A stretch of DNA of 13,367 nt from Lachnospiraceae bacterium (GTDB lineage: Bacteria; Bacillota; Clostridia; Lachnospirales; Lachnospiraceae), in NCBI GenBank assembly GCA_017483425.1, contig JAFUWM010000110.1:1-13367 (forward strand), written 5' to 3'. Below, piece by piece: positions 1 through 7,868 of this stretch. Below the pieces are notes generated by a model. The model had not been told where the DNA came from and made no database searches. It was given only the letters and a program-made list of their open reading frames with translations. A program made the position numbers and the translations under genes. Each line of letters opens with the position of its first letter. Within the stretch, counting starts at the first letter, position 1.

Positions 1-270
1 GTTGCCGAGAAATATCTCGGAATGAAGGTCATACAGAGAGAGGTTACCCTTAAGGAAGTAGAGGACGGAGCATTTAAGGAGTGCGGTCTTTGCGGTACGG
101 CTGCGGTTATTTCACCTGTTGGCTGCATCAATGATCATGGTAAGGAGATCCGTTTCTCATCAGGAATGGATGAGATGGGTCCTACCCTCACTAAGCTCTA
201 TGATACACTTACAGGTATACAGATGGGAAGGATCGAGGCTCCCGAGGGCTGGATATTCGAGATAAAGTAA
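1..270 (+). CDS. ilvE: Branched-chain amino acid aminotransferase, C-terminal part (5' end outside window)
   Basis: The reading frame is open from the first base (V-A-E-K-Y-L-G before the first internal Met) and ends at TAA, giving the last 89 residues. The segment ECGLCGTAAVISPVG, followed by a Met-Gly-Pro-Thr-Leu-Thr-Lys-Leu-Tyr stretch, is typical of the C-terminus of class II (eukaryote-like) PLP-dependent branched-chain aminotransferases. These transfer amino groups between Leu, Ile or Val and 2-oxoglutarate in the cytoplasm, the last step of branched-chain amino acid synthesis. The PLP lysine lies upstream, outside the window. A terminator-like hairpin 22 bases after the stop suggests this gene ends its transcription unit. 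A D-amino-acid or other class IV aminotransferase is less likely because of the GLCGTAA motif. Confidence 0.92.
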   Translation, partial: VAEKYLGMKVIQREVTLKEVEDGAFKECGLCGTAAVISPVGCINDHGKEIRFSSGMDEMGPTLTKLYDTLTGIQMGRIEAPEGWIFEIK

Positions 271-291
271 GTGTTTTTTAATGATTTTTAT

Positions 292-320
292 AAGGATCGT
301 GTCTGATGGCACGATCCTTT
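292..320 (+). terminator. Terminator-like hairpin after ilvE
   Basis: A perfect 10-bp stem, AAGGATCGTG (292-301) with CACGATCCTT (310-319), encloses an 8-base loop. The downstream T-run is short (CCTTTATT), so termination may be incomplete. The hairpin lies 22 bases after the ilvE stop and 29 bases before the next start, the expected place for an intrinsic terminator. Confidence 0.7.
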
Positions 321-325
321 ATTAA

Positions 326-342
326 CCGGATCTGAGATCCGG
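326..342 (+). promoter_or_regulatory. Hairpin directly before the diguanylate cyclase start
   Basis: Perfect 7-bp inverted repeat CCGGATC (326-332) / GATCCGG (336-342) with a 3-base loop, ending 6 bases before the ATG at 349. It occupies the position where a ribosome site would normally lie, and no AGGAGG-like site is visible. It could limit translation initiation, or be a second part of the upstream terminator. Function is inferred only from position. Confidence 0.4.
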
Positions 343-348
343 CTGGTT

Positions 349-2028
349 ATGAGAAGGAAAAAGGGGATCAACTACAATCTGATATACGCTGTGCTTGCCG
401 TGGTGGGGATAATTGTCACTGTCATGGCTTCTTTGAATCCCTATGAGAGGAATGTTCATCTGATCCAAAACGGAGCAGTTGATTATAACAGCGGCTGGGA
501 ATACAAAAACAACCGCATAGAGTCATACGACATTTGCAATCTGCCTTTAAATCTTGACAAGGATACCTACAGGGATATAACGGTAAGGAAGCTTCTGGGA
601 GAAGAGAGCAAGGACGGGACATATCTAATGTACCGCTCGAAGCATTCCGAAAACCATGTCTATATCGGTACACGGGAAATATATACTTTCGGGGATCATC
701 AGTCGGCGCTTTTTCCGCTTCCGGGTTCCGTATGGGTGCTGATCCCTCTGCATGACAGCTATCAGGGGCAGTATCTTACCATATATCTTCACAGGATCGA
801 AACGAAATACGGCGGCAGGATGGAGGGAGTCGTGATCGGCGACCGGGCAGATATGCTTGAGAAGCTTCTGACTGAAAACCTTGTCGGGATAGTATCATGC
901 TTTATCATAGCCTTTGCCTCCATAGTTCTGTTTCTTCTGGGATTCATTGAGCTTCGCATGGTCAGGACCCATAACCTTTTTTATCTTGCCGTATTTTCCG
1001 CTGTGGTATTCATATGGTCGATGAATGAGACTCACTGTTCACAGCTCTTTTTCGGCAATATGGAGACGGTATCGATACTGACCTATGAAGCGATAGCGTT
1101 TCTTCCGATGCCGCTGATCTTATATTACAGAAACAGCCGTCACAGGGTAATAAGGGATATCAGCGAAAGGATAGCCATAGTTCCCGTAATAAACTTTATA
1201 ATACTGAACTCATTCCATTTTCTGGGGATCGCTGATATGTCCGAGATACTTATACTTACGCATATCACGATCTTTATAGTCGGAGGTGCCATAGCCATAG
1301 CGAATCTAAGAGCCGGTGTCATGAGCGGCAGGGGCAGGGATTCCGCGTTTCCCGAGCTTGGCGCGATCGGGCTTGTGATACTTGTTATATCCGTTTTTAT
1401 TGACATAGGACATTATTACATTTCAAGCTTTGTTGACGCTTCAAGGTATTCGCGCATAGGATTGCTCGTGTTTGTAATATTGCTTGCGATTGACTCGATG
1501 TTTTTATCCTTAAATGACGAGATTGATGTAAGGAAGGCCGAGGTTTATAAATCACTTGCTTTCACTGACAGTCTTACGGGTCTCGGAAACAGGCAGGCTT
1601 ATGAGCAGGAGATCGAAAAGATTGATGAAAGGGAAGAGCTTCTTGAGCATCTCGTAATCGGGATACTGGATCTTAATAATCTTAAAAGGACCAATGACGC
1701 AAAGGGTCATGCGGAGGGGGATCGCTATATCATATCAAGCTCTGATTTCGTGCAGAAGTATTTCGGCAGGATAGCCAAAATATTCCGTACGGGAGGGGAT
1801 GAATTCGCTGTTGTCTTTACCGGACATGACAGCGATGTATACTTTGAGACGGAAGCCAATATGTTTGACGACATCATGAGAGACGGCAGACAGGATATTA
1901 ACTTTGCGTATGGCTCCGCCATATATAATCATATTACAGACAGAACCGCGACGGATACAATAAGGCGCGCCGAAGCAAAGATGTATGATTCCAAGAGAAA
2001 ATACAAGCATAAGGCAGGAGACGTATGA
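349..2028 (+). CDS. Membrane-bound diguanylate cyclase (7TM sensor plus GGDEF)
   Basis: 559 residues. A single N-terminal membrane segment (about residues 8-28) is followed by a roughly 145-residue region, probably extracytoplasmic, and then about seven hydrophobic segments between residues 178 and 388. The C-terminal GGDEF domain begins near D407-S-L-T-G-L-G-N-R415 and has an intact GGDEF signature at 482-486, so it should make cyclic di-GMP from two GTP. The plan resembles 7TM sensor cyclases with an outer ligand-binding domain. The usual inhibitory I-site (RxxD ending five residues before GGDEF) is absent: the nine residues before GGDEF read G-R-I-A-K-I-F-R-T. The ATG at 349 has no clear Shine-Dalgarno and directly follows a hairpin. 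The stop overlaps the next start (ATGA), so the two are probably translated together. The family call is secure; the signal sensed is unknown. Confidence 0.9.
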   Translation: MRRKKGINYNLIYAVLAVVGIIVTVMASLNPYERNVHLIQNGAVDYNSGWEYKNNRIESYDICNLPLNLDKDTYRDITVRKLLGEESKDGTYLMYRSKHSENHVYIGTREIYTFGDHQSALFPLPGSVWVLIPLHDSYQGQYLTIYLHRIETKYGGRMEGVVIGDRADMLEKLLTENLVGIVSCFIIAFASIVLFLLGFIELRMVRTHNLFYLAVFSAVVFIWSMNETHCSQLFFGNMETVSILTYEAIAFLPMPLILYYRNSRHRVIRDISERIAIVPVINFIILNSFHFLGIADMSEILILTHITIFIVGGAIAIANLRAGVMSGRGRDSAFPELGAIGLVILVISVFIDIGHYYISSFVDASRYSRIGLLVFVILLAIDSMFLSLNDEIDVRKAEVYKSLAFTDSLTGLGNRQAYEQEIEKIDEREELLEHLVIGILDLNNLKRTNDAKGHAEGDRYIISSSDFVQKYFGRIAKIFRTGGDEFAVVFTGHDSDVYFETEANMFDDIMRDGRQDINFAYGSAIYNHITDRTATDTIRRAEAKMYDSKRKYKHKAGDV

Positions 2029-2306
2029 AGCCTGTATATGTCTGCATTCTTGTCGCGGTGCTTGCCACATGCGATTATTTTTTATTCAGGGAGTATGAAC
2101 TGGTATGGCCTTTTTTCTGGATGCCGTATGCAGTTCTTTTTTTGATTTTTATGGTAAAGAACATAAAGAATAAAAGTCTTAATAAACTATCGTTTGCGGT
2201 ATATGCTTTTGTGATCATACCTGTCTTTTCGGGGCTTATAATGAGTCTTGCATGGATGGCAAAGATAAATTTCTGGGGAGAGCAGGCAGCATTTCTATTT
2301 AAGTAG
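2025..2306 (+). CDS. Small hydrophobic membrane protein, unknown function
   Basis: 93 residues with about three hydrophobic segments: residues 3-19; a Trp/Phe-rich one around 28-43 (VWPFFWMPYAVLFLIFMV); and 56-77. They are joined by short Lys/Asn-rich loops. No domain is recognised. The ATG overlaps the stop of the diguanylate cyclase gene (ATGA), which supports translational coupling and a real gene rather than a chance frame. It may be a membrane partner of the cyclase, but that is only inferred from the overlap. It ends in TAG at 2304-2306 and is followed by the unit's terminator. Confidence 0.65.
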   Translation: MKPVYVCILVAVLATCDYFLFREYELVWPFFWMPYAVLFLIFMVKNIKNKSLNKLSFAVYAFVIIPVFSGLIMSLAWMAKINFWGEQAAFLFK

Positions 2307-2371
2307 GGAGCGGCTAAAATTGTGCCCGGCTGATCCGGCAAAACACAACATATGGTATACCACTAAAAAAT

Positions 2372-2414
2372 AAAAGTTTTTTTCATTTTTATGAAAAGGA
2401 CTTTTTATTTTTTT
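2372..2414 (+). terminator. Intrinsic terminator of the diguanylate cyclase unit
   Basis: A 15-bp stem pairs 2372-2386 with 2391-2405 (two G-U wobbles in RNA, no mismatches) around a TTTT loop. It is followed by T-A-TTTTTTT up to 2414. The stem is AT-rich but long, and the U-tract is strong. It separates the membrane-protein pair from the dgt-dnaG-rpoD run. Confidence 0.8.
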
Positions 2415-2443
2415 GTCGTAATTAGATAAAGCGAGACTTAAAA

Positions 2444-3454
2444 ATGACTATAAGAGAAACTATCGAGGAAATTGAAAAAAAGACCCTGAGTCCATATGCG
2501 GCATTCTCCTCAGAGTCCAGGGGCAGGGAAAGATACGAACCGGAAGATGACTTAAGACCTGTTTTTCAAAGAGACAGGGATCGCATACTGCATTCCAAAT
2601 CTTTCAGAAGATTAAAGGATAAGACCCAGGTCTTTCTGACACCTCAGGGCGATCATTACAGAACGAGACTTATCCATACGTTAGAGGTCTCCCAGAATGC
2701 CCGCACCATAGCCAAGGCTTTACGGCTCAACGAGGATCTCGCGGAAGCCATAGCTTTAGGACATGATCTGGGGCATACCCCGTTCGGTCACGCGGAAGAG
2801 AGGGCTCTTAGCAAGGTATGTTCTCTTGGGTTTGAGCATTCGGAGCAGTCTTTAAGGGTCGTTGATGTCCTTGAAAAAGATATGACAGGCCTTAATCTTA
2901 CGTTTGAAGTAAGAGACGGGATATTAAACCACAGAACCTCGGGGAATCCGGCGACACTGGAGGGGAAGATAGTCCAGCTTTCCGATAAGATCGCATATAT
3001 GCACCACGATATGGATGATGCCATAAGAGCCGGTATATTAGCGGATGACAGCGTGCCGAAGCATATAGGAGACATCGCGGGATACAAAACCGCCGAAAGG
3101 CTTGATTATTTCATACATGATATTATCACGGAGAGTATAGGAAAGAATGACATTCAAATGTCTGAGCCCGCAGCGGGAGCAATGAAGGATCTCAGGGAGT
3201 GGATGTTTAAGAGCGTATACACGAACCCTAAAGCAAATAGCGAGGAGGGAAAGGCCGAGAGCCTGATAGAATCGCTGTATATGTATTTTTTTAACAGACC
3301 GGACAGGCTTCCCATGGAATACCGGCAGCTCATGCTTGATACTGGCGATCCGCTGGAGAGAATAGTATGCGATTATATTTCCTCAATGACAGACAGGTAT
3401 GCGATAGGCATCTATTCTGATCTTTTCATACCTACGTCGTGGTCGGTCAAGTAA
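2444..3454 (+). CDS. dgt: Deoxyguanosinetriphosphate triphosphohydrolase-like HD protein
   Basis: 336 residues. The dGTPase family releases triphosphate from dNTPs and so adjusts the dNTP pool. The conserved core is visible: H-S-K-S-F-R-R-L-K-D-K-T-Q-V-F (50-64), then the HD-domain metal ligands H78, H107-D108 and D181. The second block reads LGHDLGHTPFGHAEE (105-119). The length matches the short clostridial dGTPase-like group, whose members may act on several dNTPs, so strict dGTP specificity is not claimed. The ATG follows a weak purine-rich stretch (GCGAG). It is the first gene of a packed run after the upstream terminator. The stop lies 3 bases before the primase start, as commonly seen in Clostridia. 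Confidence 0.93.
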   Translation: MTIRETIEEIEKKTLSPYAAFSSESRGRERYEPEDDLRPVFQRDRDRILHSKSFRRLKDKTQVFLTPQGDHYRTRLIHTLEVSQNARTIAKALRLNEDLAEAIALGHDLGHTPFGHAEERALSKVCSLGFEHSEQSLRVVDVLEKDMTGLNLTFEVRDGILNHRTSGNPATLEGKIVQLSDKIAYMHHDMDDAIRAGILADDSVPKHIGDIAGYKTAERLDYFIHDIITESIGKNDIQMSEPAAGAMKDLREWMFKSVYTNPKANSEEGKAESLIESLYMYFFNRPDRLPMEYRQLMLDTGDPLERIVCDYISSMTDRYAIGIYSDLFIPTSWSVK

Positions 3455-3457
3455 GAC

Positions 3458-5227
3458 ATGCCAAGATATAAAGACGAATTGCTTGAAGAAATACGCTCCA
3501 GAAATGACATTGTGGACGTCATAGGGAATGTGGTCAAGCTTAAAAGGAGCGGGGCAAATTACTTTGGCCTTTGTCCTTTTCACAGCGAGAAGACGGGCTC
3601 CTTTTCCGTGAACCGGGAAAAGCAGATGTTTTATTGCTTTGGATGCGGTACCGGCGGGAATGTCATAAGCTTTGTGATGGACTATGAAAATTACAGCTTT
3701 AATGAAGCCGTTAAATACCTCGCGGAAAGAGCAGGGATAAATCTTCCTGATTATGAGGAGACTCCCGAAGAAAAAAAGATGGCTTCGTTTAAGAGCAGTG
3801 TGATGGACTGTCTGAAAAGCGCCGCGATCTACTATTATAAAAAGCTATACAGCAATGAAGGCAGGACAGGGCTTGAGTATCTGAAAAAAAGAGGGTTAAG
3901 CGATGATATGATCAGATCTTTCGGCCTCGGTTACTCAGGTAAGGGATTTGATCATACCGTAAACTACCTTAAAGAAAAGGGCTTCAGTGAGAAGGTGATC
4001 GATGCGGCGGGGCTTTGCACTATATCCGAGAAGCATGGTATGACAGACAGGTTTTTTAACCGTGTCATGTTTCCGATAATGGATATAAACAACAAGGTGA
4101 TAGGCTTCGGCGGCAGAGTAATGGGTGAAGGACAGCCTAAATATCTTAACTCGCCGGAGACGATAGTCTTTGATAAAAGCCATAATATGTACGGGCTGAA
4201 TGTCGCGAGGCGTTCCAGAAAGCCATACAGGATAGTGTGTGAGGGATATATGGATGTGATCTCCATGCATCAGGCAGGCTTTACCGAGGCTGTGGCTTCC
4301 CTGGGTACCGCCTTTACTGCCGGGCACGCTAATCTTTTAAGGCGATATACGAAGGACGTAATACTTACGTATGATTCGGATGATGCCGGCAAAAAGGCCG
4401 CGGTAAGGGCGATTCCCATATGCCGTTCGGCAAACCTTACGTCAAAGGTCATGAACCTTGAGCCGTATAAGGATCCGGATGAGTTTATAAAAGCGCTTGG
4501 AGCCGATGAGTTTCAAAAAAGGATCTCGGAAGCGGAGAATTCGTTCTTTTTTGAATTACGATACGCAGAGGGATCATTTGATATGTCAGACCCGGAGGGA
4601 AGAACCGCTTTTTCCGCCGAGGCCGCAAAAAAGCTGGCGGCGATAGATGATGAGCTTGCAAGGGATAATTATATATCCGCTGTAGCATCAAAGTATACGA
4701 TAAGGGAAGACGCGTTAAGAAGGGCGGTAGCGCTGGCCTTTGAAAGAGGCGGGGATACAAAGTCCTACGAATTTACGGAAAAGGCATCAGCTCCCGTAAA
4801 GGATAAAGATACCGTAAATGATAAAGCGGAGCGGCATCTGCTCACATGGATGACAAATGAGAAGGCGGTATTTGAAGCTGTAAAGGAATATCTTAAGCCG
4901 GAGGATTTTCCCGAGGGAACGATCAGGGAGATGGCGAAAAAAATATATGAAGGCTATGAGAATGGCAGCTTTAATCCTGCCGGTATCCTGACAGATTTCG
5001 CTTATGAGGATAACGCGAAAGAAGCGGCTTCAATTATCAATACAGAGCTTGATGCGATAGATACGACTGAGGATCGTGAGAAAGCCCTGACAGATCTCGT
5101 GATAAGAGTAAAAAAGAATGCGCTTTACAGAAACAAAAATCAGGATGACACTTCCGACCCCTTAAAAAAGGCAAAGGAAGAAAAAAAGGCGCTTGCATCG
5201 TTAAAAAGCATGAAGATAAAAATTTAA
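3458..5227 (+). CDS. dnaG: DNA primase
   Basis: 589 residues, the usual DnaG length (E. coli 581). It makes RNA primers at the replication fork. The N-terminal CHC2 zinc-binding domain has ligands C39, H42, C60 and C63. The central catalytic core carries the TOPRIM acidic motifs E262-G-Y-M-D and D306-S-D308-D, which bind catalytic magnesium. The C-terminal part, from about residue 440, is charged and helical, as expected for the helicase-binding domain, and ends in a Lys-rich tail. The start codon lies 3 bases after the dgt stop and has little Shine-Dalgarno of its own, which suggests translational coupling. The primary sigma factor gene follows, the conserved dnaG-rpoD pairing. Confidence 0.98.
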   Translation: MPRYKDELLEEIRSRNDIVDVIGNVVKLKRSGANYFGLCPFHSEKTGSFSVNREKQMFYCFGCGTGGNVISFVMDYENYSFNEAVKYLAERAGINLPDYEETPEEKKMASFKSSVMDCLKSAAIYYYKKLYSNEGRTGLEYLKKRGLSDDMIRSFGLGYSGKGFDHTVNYLKEKGFSEKVIDAAGLCTISEKHGMTDRFFNRVMFPIMDINNKVIGFGGRVMGEGQPKYLNSPETIVFDKSHNMYGLNVARRSRKPYRIVCEGYMDVISMHQAGFTEAVASLGTAFTAGHANLLRRYTKDVILTYDSDDAGKKAAVRAIPICRSANLTSKVMNLEPYKDPDEFIKALGADEFQKRISEAENSFFFELRYAEGSFDMSDPEGRTAFSAEAAKKLAAIDDELARDNYISAVASKYTIREDALRRAVALAFERGGDTKSYEFTEKASAPVKDKDTVNDKAERHLLTWMTNEKAVFEAVKEYLKPEDFPEGTIREMAKKIYEGYENGSFNPAGILTDFAYEDNAKEAASIINTELDAIDTTEDREKALTDLVIRVKKNALYRNKNQDDTSDPLKKAKEEKKALASLKSMKIKI

Positions 5228-5252
5228 GGAATTTTTCACTTAAGGAGGCAAC

Positions 5253-6392
5253 ATGGAAGAAAACGAAGAAAAGCTGGATGAAAAATTTGAAGAAAAGCTT
5301 AAAGGCATCGTAGAGACAGGCCGAAAAAAAGAGAATGTACTTGAAAGCCAGGAGATCATAGAGTATTTCAAGGGCGTCGATCTGAGTGAGGATGATTATG
5401 ACCGTATCTGGGAGACCTTGGAAAAGAACGGTATAGATGTCTTAAAGATGACACCTCCATCAGAGGATGATCTGGATGTTGATGATGATATTCCTCCGGA
5501 AGAGATCGATAATGAAGAAGAGGTTGACGTGGAAAATGTCGATCTTTCTATCCCGGAAACAGTATCCATCGAAGACCCTGTGAGGATGTACCTGAAAGAG
5601 ATCGGTAAGGTTCCTCTTTTATCCGCTGAGGAGGAAGTCGAGCTCGCAAAGAGAATGGAGCTCGGGGATCAGGACGCGAAAAACAAGCTTGCGGAAGCAA
5701 ACCTAAGACTTGTCGTCTCCATAGCAAAAAGGTATGTCGGACGCGGAATGCTGTTTCTTGATCTTATTCAGGAAGGCAATCTGGGTCTTATTAAAGCAGT
5801 CGAGAAATTTGACTACAGAAAAGGCTATAAATTCTCGACATATGCCACATGGTGGATAAGACAGGCCATTACCCGCGCCATAGCAGATCAGGCAAGGACA
5901 ATCCGCATCCCCGTGCATATGGTTGAGACTATAAACAAATTGAACCGTGTATCGAGGCAGCTCCTTCAGGAGATAGGACGGGAGCCGACCCCGGAGGAAA
6001 TAGCCGGGGAGATGAACATTCCGGTCGAGAAAGTAAGGGAGATATTAAAGATATCAGTCGAGCCTGTTTCGCTGGAAACACCCATAGGAGAGGAAGAGGA
6101 CTCGCATCTTGAGGATTTTATAGAGGATGATCAGGTTCCGGTGCCTGCCGATGCCGCCGCGTTTGAACTCTTAAAGGAGCAGTTAAACGAGGTGCTCGAT
6201 ACGCTTACGGAAAGAGAGCAGAAGGTTTTGAGGCTCAGATTCGGTCTTGATGACGGGAAGGCCAGAACACTTGAGGAAGTGGGAAGAAAGTTCAACGTGA
6301 CCCGTGAGAGGATAAGGCAGATCGAAGCAAAGGCATTAAGGAAGCTGAGACACCCCTCAAGATCCCGTAAATTAAAGGATTATCTCGAGTGA
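5253..6392 (+). CDS. rpoD: RNA polymerase primary sigma factor (SigA/RpoD)
   Basis: 379 residues, typical of Firmicutes SigA. A short, charged N-terminus and a very acidic linker (about residues 70-98) stand in for the larger region 1.1 of Proteobacteria. Region 1.2 starts at D108-P-V-R-M-Y-L-K-E-I-G. Region 2 (about 151-215) includes RYVGRGMLFLDLIQEGN and the -10-binding FSTYATWWIRQAI. Region 3 follows, and region 4 (about 317-379) holds the -35-binding helix-turn-helix at 339-362 (TLEEVGRKFNVTRERIRQIE). The start is fixed by AAGGAGG 7 bases before ATG. The TGA stop overlaps the GTG start of trmK. It directs housekeeping transcription; the promoters proposed below were judged against its TTGACA/TATAAT consensus. 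Confidence 0.98.
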   Translation: MEENEEKLDEKFEEKLKGIVETGRKKENVLESQEIIEYFKGVDLSEDDYDRIWETLEKNGIDVLKMTPPSEDDLDVDDDIPPEEIDNEEEVDVENVDLSIPETVSIEDPVRMYLKEIGKVPLLSAEEEVELAKRMELGDQDAKNKLAEANLRLVVSIAKRYVGRGMLFLDLIQEGNLGLIKAVEKFDYRKGYKFSTYATWWIRQAITRAIADQARTIRIPVHMVETINKLNRVSRQLLQEIGREPTPEEIAGEMNIPVEKVREILKISVEPVSLETPIGEEEDSHLEDFIEDDQVPVPADAAAFELLKEQLNEVLDTLTEREQKVLRLRFGLDDGKARTLEEVGRKFNVTRERIRQIEAKALRKLRHPSRSRKLKDYLE

Positions 6393-7093
6393 TAAAGCTC
6401 TCAAAAAGATTAAAGGCCATAGCCGATATGGTTCCTTTGTGCGATACCTTTACGGATATAGGAACAGATCATGGCTATCTGCCGGTTTATCTTTTATTAA
6501 ATAATATATGCAATAAGGCGTATGCTTCGGATATCAAAAAGGGACCGCTGATGAGAGCAAAAGAGAACGCGGAGAGATACGGTATAGGATCTGACAGGAT
6601 CCGGTTCGTATTGTCTGACGGACTTGACCGCATAGACTGTCCGTTAAATGGCCGCAATGTGCTTTCAATGACCGGAATGGGAGGAAAAACCATAGCGGAT
6701 ATTCTGATCCGGGGGAGAGAAAAGGCTCTTAAATACAGTGAATTAATCCTGTCTCCCCACACGAAGCAGGCGGAGCTTAGAAGATATCTGTCAGAAAACG
6801 GATACAGGATAATAGAAGAGAAGCATCTTGTCGATGAAGCAAAGCTCTATGTGATAATAAAAGCCGTTTTTTCGGGTTTTTCCGAAAGCGAAGAGTATAG
6901 CGATATTTACTACAGCTTCGGGGACTATATCGATGAAGCGCTGACAGATGAAGAAGTCAGAGAGGAATATATACGTCAATATCTGGAAATAAGAGAGCTT
7001 TTATCAAACAATAACTCGCTTCCGCAAAAAAGACTACAGGAGCTATCGGACAAAGAAAAACAGTATAAAGAGGTATTGGGATTTGAAACTTAA
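6389..7093 (+). CDS. trmK: tRNA (adenine(22)-N1)-methyltransferase
   Basis: 234 residues. TrmK (B. subtilis YqfN family, COG2384) methylates N1 of adenine 22 in tRNA using S-adenosylmethionine. The SAM-binding motif is F21-T-D-I-G-T-D-H-G-Y30. Further family motifs are G-M-G-G-K-T-I (97-102) and L-S-P-H-T-K-Q (121-127). The C-terminal part is charged and probably coiled-coil. The start is GTG at 6389, overlapping the rpoD stop (GTGA), with AAAGGA about 10 bases upstream. The next gene begins within its last 11 bases. Its place between sigA and a Nif3-family gene matches the Gram-positive arrangement. Confidence 0.92.
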   Translation: MIKLSKRLKAIADMVPLCDTFTDIGTDHGYLPVYLLLNNICNKAYASDIKKGPLMRAKENAERYGIGSDRIRFVLSDGLDRIDCPLNGRNVLSMTGMGGKTIADILIRGREKALKYSELILSPHTKQAELRRYLSENGYRIIEEKHLVDEAKLYVIIKAVFSGFSESEEYSDIYYSFGDYIDEALTDEEVREEYIRQYLEIRELLSNNNSLPQKRLQELSDKEKQYKEVLGFET

Positions 7094-7856
7094 GGACATT
7101 ACAGGGACATTAAATGAGCTGGCACCGATCCAGTATTCAGAGAACTGGGATAATCCGGGGCTTTTGATCGGAGATGAAGAAAAAGACATAAAAAAAGTCT
7201 ATATTACGCTTGACGCTACAAGTGATGTAATTGAGGCAGCGCATGATATGGGAGCGGATCTTATTCTCACGCATCATCCGCTTATTTTTCATCCGGTGAG
7301 GAGAGTTTCGAGCGATGACCATGTAGGAAAAAGGATAATGCGGATCATATCCTATGGCATGTCTCTTTTTACGATGCATACGGATTTTGATGTGACCTGC
7401 ATGGGAACGGAGGCGGCCTCCATGCTTGATCTCATAGAGATAAAGATACTTGAGCCTGCTTTTGGAGAAGAGATAGGTCTTGGCGCCATGGGATATTTAA
7501 AAGAGGATCTTACCCTTGGGGAGCTTGCGGAAAAGACGAAGCAGAGCTTTGACGTGGATCAGGTTACGGTATACGGGGATCTTAATGACACGATAGTAAA
7601 GGTAGCCGTACTTCCTGGTTCGGGTTCATCAGGGATAAATGCGGCCTGTATAGAGGGCTGTGACGTACTTATCACGGGAGACATCGGACACCATGACGGA
7701 ACGGACGCGTTGGAAAAAGGGATCAATATAATAGACGCGGGACACTATGGCATAGAAAAGCTTTTTATCGGATACATGAAGCTGTATCTGAATAAGACAC
7801 TGCCGGAGCTTACAATAATAGGGGATAAAGCACAAAAAACATATACTATTGTATAA
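7083..7856 (+). CDS. Nif3-like dinuclear metal center protein
   Basis: 257 residues, the short form without the PII-like insert seen in longer homologues such as B. subtilis YqfO. Conserved metal-site segments are visible: W22-D-N-P-G-L near the N-terminus, T63-H-H-P-L-I-F-H, M98-H-T-D-F-D, and near the C-terminus D200-I-G-H-H plus G220-H-Y-G-I-E225. The family forms hexamers binding two metal ions per subunit. Its biochemical role is unsettled (often annotated GTP cyclohydrolase I type 2-like), so no pathway is assigned. The start is TTG at 7083, inside the end of trmK, with AGAGG about 12 bases upstream. This start retains the usual N-terminal K-D-I-x-x-x-L-N-E-L-A-P family pattern. Confidence 0.92.
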   Translation: MKLKDITGTLNELAPIQYSENWDNPGLLIGDEEKDIKKVYITLDATSDVIEAAHDMGADLILTHHPLIFHPVRRVSSDDHVGKRIMRIISYGMSLFTMHTDFDVTCMGTEAASMLDLIEIKILEPAFGEEIGLGAMGYLKEDLTLGELAEKTKQSFDVDQVTVYGDLNDTIVKVAVLPGSGSSGINAACIEGCDVLITGDIGHHDGTDALEKGINIIDAGHYGIEKLFIGYMKLYLNKTLPELTIIGDKAQKTYTIV

Positions 7857-7868
7857 GGGGGTAGGATA

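Noticed and set aside
271..348. Cyclic di-GMP riboswitch before the diguanylate cyclase gene
   Set aside because: The 78-base gap is filled by two simple hairpins and lacks the conserved GEMM core.
2398..2428. Possible promoter GGACTT / TAGATA for dgt
   Set aside because: Poor match at both hexamers and it overlaps the terminator stem and U-tract; not supportable.
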